From positions 1,860,001-1,924,000 of the forward strand of contig OY752143.1 of the NCBI GenBank assembly GCA_963573315.1: a stretch of DNA of 64,000 nucleotides, read 5' to 3'. The DNA comes from Entomortierella parvispora. Taxonomy: Eukaryota > Mortierellomycota > Mortierellomycetes > Mortierellales > Mortierellaceae. Each line of letters begins with the position of its first letter. The stretch's first letter is position 1. The position numbers and the translations under genes were made by a program. Below are positions 58,511 to 64,000 of this stretch, piece by piece. Under the pieces are notes generated by a model. That model saw nothing but the letters and a program-made list of their open reading frames with translations. It did no database searches and was not told the DNA's origin.

Positions 58511-60109
58511 TCACTGCTCCGCCTTGGTCTCTTCCTTGGCCTCCTTGTCGTAATAGCGATCCAAGACCTCCTTTGTCCACTCACCAAAGTTTCGACCATC
58601 CTCAGTAACGATAGTCTCGAGCGAGGGTTGCATGAAGACAGCAAAGGTATTGCGAGCCAAGGTGGAGTAGCGGGTGGGATCCTCTTCAGGGGCAGTGGCG
58701 CCGCGAACGCAGTGAGGAGTGGCAGCCAAGAGACCTCGGGTCGCCAATTGAAGAGCCTCTCCTGTTTGGAAGGCGAGATGGTCTCTTGGAATCGAGGCCT
58801 TGACTACCTCCTGACCACGGTTACGAATGTAAAGACCTGCATCGGGGTCTGGGCAAGAGACCTCCTTCAAGATCATCTTGCCATCCTCCGAGACTTGCGA
58901 CTCATCAGTGAACATGGCGCTGGTCAAACCTGTGAGAGATCCATGGTCCAAATGCCATCCGCACCAGGAATCCATATCGTCCTTCTTTTCCGTGCTTGTA
59001 CCGTCGGCGGCGGTGGGTGCTGTGGATTGAGGGTAGTAGTGCAAAAGGCGAGCTTTGGTGGTCTTTGACTTTTCAATCACATCCTGAAGATGGGTCGCAG
59101 AGAAGGATCCATGTGCCAATTTGGCAGCCACAAAGGCATCACAGGCCTTGCCGACCAATTTACCGACCTCCACAATGAACTGACCGAGGTCCTTGAAGGC
59201 GACCTCCAATTCAGGCAAGTCGTCCGAGGGCCACACATTGGGGTGGCAATACTCTGGGAATTGCTCCTGAAGCGTCTTCGATGCCTCAGGCTCATCCATC
59301 GAGGGGTTGGCGTAGTAACTTCCCTTGGACACGTCTACACACGATCAAAAAGAAGGAAAAAAAAGTGGGTCAGAGAGGGGCGTGACAAAAAATCTGGGGT
59401 ATGCATGATCTAACGTCGTACAACTGCCAAATCGGCAGCAGTCTCGGCAGAAAATGTCAACGGCGGAGGTACTCTTGCAAATGTACTCCAGCACAGTGGT
59501 CCCGTTCAGTCGTCCAAAGGTCCCAAGCGTCCGACCCATCACGGAAGGGTCTAGAAATCCACTTTCCCACGCCTCCCTCCTCCTCCACAACCCGTTCCCA
59601 CAACTATTCTCACTGCTCGACTCGGTGCTGCTCTTCATCTTTTGGGTGTTCATCGTCCGCGGCACAGAGCGAGAGGGATATTTTGCATACCTGGCTTTCC
59701 GTTCATGATTTCTTTGCCACAGCTCCAGCCAAAGCTATAGCGACTGTCCGCATGGACCGTCTTTTCCTTGAGTTCCTCTGGCAAAGCAGCAAAGACAGAA
59801 GCCAATCTCAAGAGTCTTTCACGCTTGGCCAAATAATCCGAAGGCAAGTTCTTGACCAACAAAAGTCCGAGACAAGAATCGTGGGCACCAAAGGCCCTTT
59901 CGATATCTGAGGAAATGTCCTTGTTTGAGACCAAGTCCTGGTAATCAATCACAACGACCGAGTTTGGGTTCTAAGAGGAATGGGAATGTTTAAAAGTTGC
60001 AAAGGGTAAACAGAATGCAAAACGAAAGTGAATGGTTAGTTTGAGGTTCAGAAAGTAACATGTGCTCAGCAGCAGAAGAAGTAATCCAAATATAATGTAC
60101 CGAAGCCAT
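58511..60109 (-). CDS. 2-oxoglutarate/Fe(II)-dependent oxygenase, isopenicillin-N-synthase-like
   Basis: Three exons: 60109-60101 (only nine bases, Met-Ala-Ser), 59970-59691 and 59334-58511, encoding 370 residues. Landmarks are VVVIDYQDLVSNKD, GLLLVKNLPSDY, YSFGWSCGKEIMNGKPDVSK and SYYANPSMDEPE, then the iron site H-x-D in WCGWHLDHGSLTGL and the distal His in ATPHCVRG. This is a widely conserved eukaryotic family of unassigned substrate; it is not evidence for penicillin synthesis. No targeting signal is seen. It is convergent with the LEU2-LEU1 gene, the stop codons being only about 145 nt apart. The tiny first coding exon is inferred from phase. Confidence 0.88.
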
Positions 60110-60553
60110 GATGTAAAGAGTTGAAGGAAGGAAGTAGGAAGTATGTAGTTAGAGTTGCCTGTGTACAGAGAGAGGCGAAGGGAATGAAGGACAAAAAAGA
60201 TGAATCAGACACATTGGACATCATTGAATGTGTCCAGTAGAAACGCCACCAAAATCACATCTAGCACGTGAGCAGGAGCCCTGCAGGACACCAAATCTGG
60301 CCTTTACATACTATTGTTGTTCGCCACAAGACTTCTCACAAGTCCTTAACAGCCGCTTCAGTTCATGCATTTGTAGTTGACAAGTGTTCTTTTCAATGTT
60401 TGGCCACCGACTCACACTATTTATGTTGCCAGAGTTGTTCTTGATTCTTCATTCTATAGTATGCTTGCAGAATAGAGGGGTATGTTCATAGAGACTCAAA
60501 GCAAGCACAAGAAAGACTTCAGTGACGAACAGCATTGCCTATTTAGTTAAAAC
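60110..60553. other. intergenic, upstream of the oxygenase gene
   Basis: 444 bp between the oxygenase start and the end of the DUF789-like gene. No coding region is supported. Confidence 0.6.
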
Positions 60554-60982
60554 TCAATCCCAGTCATCATATAGCTGGCTCTCCAGACCATTATCCTCGA
60601 CTTCCTCGAGATGGGATGATAATAACATTCGACGGGCCAGGTGAGCCAATTGGAGATGAGGCGATCGTGGTTTCAGTCGCCCTGCAATCGCGACGATGGC
60701 TGCCATAAATCCAGGCTAAATCTTTCTCATCACTTCCTGATTCTGCTTGTCGATATGCCTCAATGGTGTTCATCAGGGACAACTGTAGCAATGCACAGCA
60801 GCGTTTGTCAATAAGCAAGCTATACTAAAAAAGGCCATGACCATCCAATAACTTACTCGCAATTGCAAGAGATGTACGAGGCCCTGGAAGTGTGCCTTCA
60901 TGTCGGACTTTGTAGAGGGCAGCTCATACACAGGGTACCATTTAAAGATCGAGACATACGAACTTGTATTAACCGGCTGCAG
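60554..60982 (-). CDS. C-terminal exons of a small DUF789-like gene, possibly broken
   Basis: Exon 60982-60857 encodes 42 residues including YVSIFKWYPVYELPSTKSDM; exon 60782-60734 continues LSLMNTIEAYRQAESG. A 52-nt intron then leads to 60681-60554 ending LESQLYDDWD. Without that last splice the frame would stop at 60591 instead. The W-Y-P-V-Y-x-L-P motif resembles the core of DUF789 proteins best known from plants; that likeness comes from memory and is weak. I could not find a convincing start or upstream exons. The tandem structured elements lie just upstream, so the gene may have a long 5' intron or be disrupted. Confidence 0.45.
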
Positions 60983-61096
60983 CTGGTCGACAGGAAAAAA
61001 AAGGAGTTATTTACGTTCCAAAGGAATCGGCAAACAAACCCAATGGCAGTAGGAATCAAATATCCGAGAAAAAAAAATGAGGACAAGGAAATAGAT

Positions 61097-61260
61097 GGAC
61101 CCCGGGTCTAGAAGACCCAGCTACGGGCGTACAAAGAGGTAACCGAGCTCCATAGCAGGCTGCCGCGCGAACAGTCTCTCGCGGTAACGAGACCTGCGCG
61201 GTATTGCCGAAAGGCAATGCGCGTGGACGGAACTCATGACGGACAATGCCCTGTGAATAT
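61097..61260. repeat. structured tandem element, copy A
   Basis: A 164-nt GC-rich unit starting GGACCCCG and ending TGAATAT. It contains perfect hairpins: GGGTCT-AGA-AGACCC, CCGCG (61163-61167) with CGCGG (61180-61184), and ATTGCC-GAAA-GGCAAT (61203-61218) with a GNRA tetraloop. Strand of action is unknown. It may be a structured RNA or a hairpin-rich mobile element. Confidence 0.7.
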
Positions 61261-61306
61261 CAGCAGAGTAATGCCAGTTTGGTGGGGACAACTACATGGC
61301 TCTAGG

Positions 61307-61473
61307 GGACCCCGCTACGGGTGTCGAAGGGTTCCCAGGGCTCCATAGCAGGCTGCTGTGACAACGGCCTCTTGCAATAGCGAGACGCGCACAGTGTTGC
61401 TTGCATAGCAGCGCAACACGCGTGGACGGAACCTCGACCGATGCAGTCCCGCAGCAGTGGTGCGGATGAATAT
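61307..61473. repeat. structured tandem element, copy B
   Basis: A 167-nt unit starting 210 bp after copy A, sharing GGACCCCG, CTACGGG, CTCCATAGCAGGCTG, CGAGAC, CGTGGACGGAAC and TGAATAT. The main hairpin is GTGTTGC (61394-61400) with GCAACAC (61413-61419), paired like copy A but with different bases, and with a larger loop. Confidence 0.7.
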
Positions 61474-62888
61474 ATCGACATGAGGAAAGGGTGTCAACCC
61501 CATGCACCTTGACAATTGAAAGATGAATTGAAAAGCATTAAAAAATCGGAGGGTTGATTACGATTACCTGAAGACGAGGAAGGAGACGAGGAGGAGTCAA
61601 GGTCAATGACGAAGTGTAGTGTGTGAAACGAAGTGAAGAGCGCACTTCACGTGATCTGTTTACTGCAAAATGAAGATGGAAGATGAATGATAAAGGGGGA
61701 ACAAAAGAAAGAACGCGACAACCACAGCAAGCAGGCTGTTGTTGTATTCTATCAGTTTAGTCTACCATTTCGTCTCGAGCGACTTGCGTTTGCCCTCCTC
61801 CTCATTTCAGAGCAAAGACACATCAAAAGCAAAAAGCATCCAGGTCAACATGCTATAAAGTGTCCGTGCGTGCAGTCCACGCTATCTCGGTTCTTCGTTG
61901 ACGTTCGAGGTCTAACAAATCGGTAGGCAGTAACGGTGATTCCCTAAGCAAATAGTAATGGCAACACCTCTGGTCGACTCTCTGTTTGCGCCACCAGTGG
62001 GCGGGGAGATGCTCGATCGTCCCGCAGGTCTTGACCCTCAAAAATCCTGCATGCTAGTGTCGCAGGAAAGTGATCGAGTGAACAAGAAAGCACCTTTGCT
62101 CCCCTCTGGCAATATCAATGACAGAACCACTTCATTGGAAACTGGGTTGATTGAATGACACCGCGGAGAAACCTTGACGAAAGTGAAAAATAAAAAAGGT
62201 TGCGGCTCTCATTAAGAGGCACGAAAAAATGTCCACGCCTCCAACAGGGTGCTTGATTGAGCAATTAGACTGGGCTGGGTCAATTGGACAACCCAAAAAG
62301 AAAAAAAGATACCCGGTGGCAAAAAGTCTGGGCTGGGGTATGAACAATTTGCTGGTTCATTGGAAGCGAGCCACCAGACGCGTGAAGGAATGCACACAGG
62401 CGCTTGTTGCGGACTGAATGGGCATCGCTCTCATGTTTTTTTTCCCTTTATTTTCTCCGCTCTCCTTCTTCTGCAGTTGCACCAGGGGTAGGTGCAACAG
62501 TCTATCACACAGCAAAAGGACCATCCGTCATCTTGTCCATCGGCCTTTGTCTGGGTCTTTGTCAGGAAGACGTCGCTGCTGCCGCCGCCTTCTGTTTTGC
62601 CCCATTTGGCTCTCAGACGACAATTCTCTCCCCTTACAAAAACAAACAGGCAGTGCCTTCAATCTGTGCCCCCCTTCCTTCGGAGCCCTTTTCTCATCTC
62701 CTCCATCCCTCCTTATAAAGCGGACGGTCTACTGCAGTTTTTTTCCCTTCTTTTGTTTTCTGTTATCTCTCTCTTTTTTTTCCTCCCACGCACTCGTCCT
62801 CTCTTGATTCCCCCTTTTCTTTCTCCTCCCTTGTTCACCTCTTGCAACGTTTCCCACCTTTTTGATCTCACGAGAGCCACTTCCAACA

Positions 62889-64000
62889 ATGTCTTACTTT
62901 CGACGCCCAGCAGAGTTCTACAGTCGAACACAATGGACCTATCCAGGTAAAGCGGTTTCCCAACGCCCTCGCCGTCAATCGGATGCGCCAGCATCATTTT
63001 CTAAGGAAGAGGGCCAATCTGCTTGGATATACAGGAAACAGGAGACGTCAATCGACACTACGAGAAGCAGACGCCGTAAAAAGAACAAAAGAACAATTCA
63101 CCGATCTCCGCGGGAAACACGACTACAAGAGTTGGTTGTATTCTCCGCACTACCTGTTCTTTGTGTTTCTGTTTGGGCTTGGATCGTGTGTGCAACTCAA
63201 ATGCAATCTGCAAGGGAGCAAAGCACAAGCAAGAGTTTTGACCACAATAATCACAAACAACCCAAACAATTAAACTAACACCTTGTGACCTTGATACTTT
63301 CCTTTTTCTGATAGACACACTCCGTGTCCGCGGCTCCGTTATCCCCTCGGTGATGACGGACGTGGTTGTTATTACCTCGTTCAGTGCCTTGGTCATGTCT
63401 CTGGAATCTAGCCATTTCTTTGATTTCTCTCTTAACATTCCCAGTGTCATCGGTAAGCAACAGGGAAAAAAACAAAAAAAAGGGCGGGGAGAACAGACAA
63501 AAGAGAGTGCAAACGTGCATACTTGTTTGCGCCACATTTCTAATACCCAACACACCTCGCATTTAGTTCCTGCGTTGTCCGTTGTGGTCGGTTTGATCTT
63601 GGCTTTCAGGACCAACACTGCTTATGACCGTTTCTGGGAAGGTCGCAAGCTGTGGTCCACTCTTGATGTTCAGATCCGCAATTTTTCAAGAATGATCTGG
63701 GTGGGTATGAAGGAGACCCAACATCCATCAGGCACAGGAAAAGAGAGAAGAACAATTCTTACTGGCCATCATTTGTTTGGCCGCAGCAACAGCTCGTTGC
63801 TCAAGTCTAGCAAGAGCGGCAAGTCTAGCTCTTCCAACGGCAACGGCAACGGCAACGGCACAACGACCACCTATGGTTCCACCAACAAAACCGATAACGT
63901 GTCTACATCGACTTTGATCGACGTGGATTCTCTCTCTAACGCAACCGAACACCAAAACCAACACCGTGTCCAGACTCAGGAAGATCATGATGATGATTAT
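62889..64000 (+). CDS. bestrophin-like (UPF0187) anion channel, 3' truncated by the window
   Basis: Three visible exons, 62889-62946, 63315-63452 and 63567-64000, joined in phase and open at the right edge. The protein starts MSYFRRPAEFYSRTQWTYPD, then LRVRGSVIPSVMTDVVVITS (first membrane segment and the R-G-S-V-[IL]-P family motif), VPALSVVVGLILAFRTNTAY and DRFWEGRKLWSTLDVQIRN, the bestrophin/UPF0187 signature RTNTAYDRFWEGR. A Ser/Gly/Asn/Thr-rich insertion (NGNGNGNG) follows, as in fungal members. These are chloride or other anion channels of plasma or organelle membranes. A separate open frame inside the 368-nt first intron was rejected. Confidence 0.9.

Larger units (their letters stand above)
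60983..62888. other. intergenic or intronic region with tandem structured elements
   Basis: Holds the two GC-rich elements (61097-61473), a possible splice donor near 61560 on the minus strand, and the 5' flank of the bestrophin-like gene. From 61520 to 62888 I see no supported coding region. Confidence 0.55.

Noticed and set aside
58511-60109. Penicillin-biosynthesis gene
   Set aside because: The fold is isopenicillin-N-synthase-like, but this is a broad conserved eukaryotic family and no beta-lactam neighbours are present.
61315-61515. Protein-like reading of structured copy B on the minus strand
   Set aside because: Copy A and copy B differ by compensatory changes and a 6-nt loop difference better explained by base pairing; the coding frames stop soon after.
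62983-63273. 96-residue open frame before the bestrophin exon
   Set aside because: It lies in the first intron; joining 62946 to 63315 restores the family N-terminus in phase.
1-64000. tRNA, rRNA, CRISPR or transposase
   Set aside because: No T-arm plus acceptor pairing, rRNA signature, spaced repeats or transposase/reverse-transcriptase motif was seen by eye; a tRNAscan or Infernal run could overturn this.

Overview
The window is nuclear DNA from a filamentous fungus, most likely an early-diverging one (Mucoromycota or Mortierella-like). The evidence is GT-AG introns of about 50-580 nt in most genes, typical fungal ILV/LEU/UTP/PRP/PRE genes, serine/threonine-rich LysM proteins with GPI-type tails, and fungal-style mitochondrial presequences. 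The phylum is inferred; no rRNA or other marker is present. I see no tRNA, rRNA, CRISPR array, prophage or recognisable transposase. Exon coordinates come from reading splice sites by hand, and exon lengths were checked for frame.

Layout, left to right. 0-12.6 kb: the 3' part of an NF-X1 zinc-finger gene (+), proteasome beta-4 PRE1 (+), a GNAT acetyltransferase (-), a DHHC palmitoyltransferase with a 6-nt microexon (+), a Gln-rich coiled-coil protein with a mitochondrial-type N-terminus (-), and an Msn2/4-type two-finger C2H2 transcription factor (-). 12.6-22.7 kb: about 10 kb without any gene I can support, lying upstream of that factor. 22.7-26 kb: a seven-exon UBC7/UBE2G1-type E2 (-) divergent from proteasome beta-6 PRE7 (+). 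26.4-30.5 kb: three tandem LUD-domain genes, one with a mitochondrial presequence. 31.2-34.3 kb: two tandem LysM cell-wall/secreted genes. 35.2-45.2 kb: an APH/ACAD10-like phosphotransferase (-), RPS2 (-), UTP12/WDR3 (-), cap-binding CBC2 (+) and splicing factor PRP11/SF3A2 (-).

45.7-58.4 kb is the most striking part, a cluster of branched-chain amino-acid metabolism: ILV2 (-) divergent from ILV5 (+), then 3-hydroxyisobutyryl-CoA hydrolase (+), the regulatory subunit ILV6 (+), and a single gene encoding LEU2 (3-isopropylmalate dehydrogenase) fused in frame to a complete LeuC-LeuD isopropylmalate isomerase (+). Both acetolactate synthase subunits, the reductoisomerase and two consecutive leucine enzymes thus sit within 13 kb, with a valine-catabolic enzyme among them. 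The LEU promoter carries a CCG-N4-CGG site of the Leu3 type.

58.5-64 kb: a 2OG-Fe(II) oxygenase (-), C-terminal exons of a small DUF789-like gene (-), a tandem pair of about 165-nt GC-rich elements with compensatory base changes (candidate structured RNA or hairpin element), and the 5' part of a bestrophin-like channel gene (+) running off the right edge.
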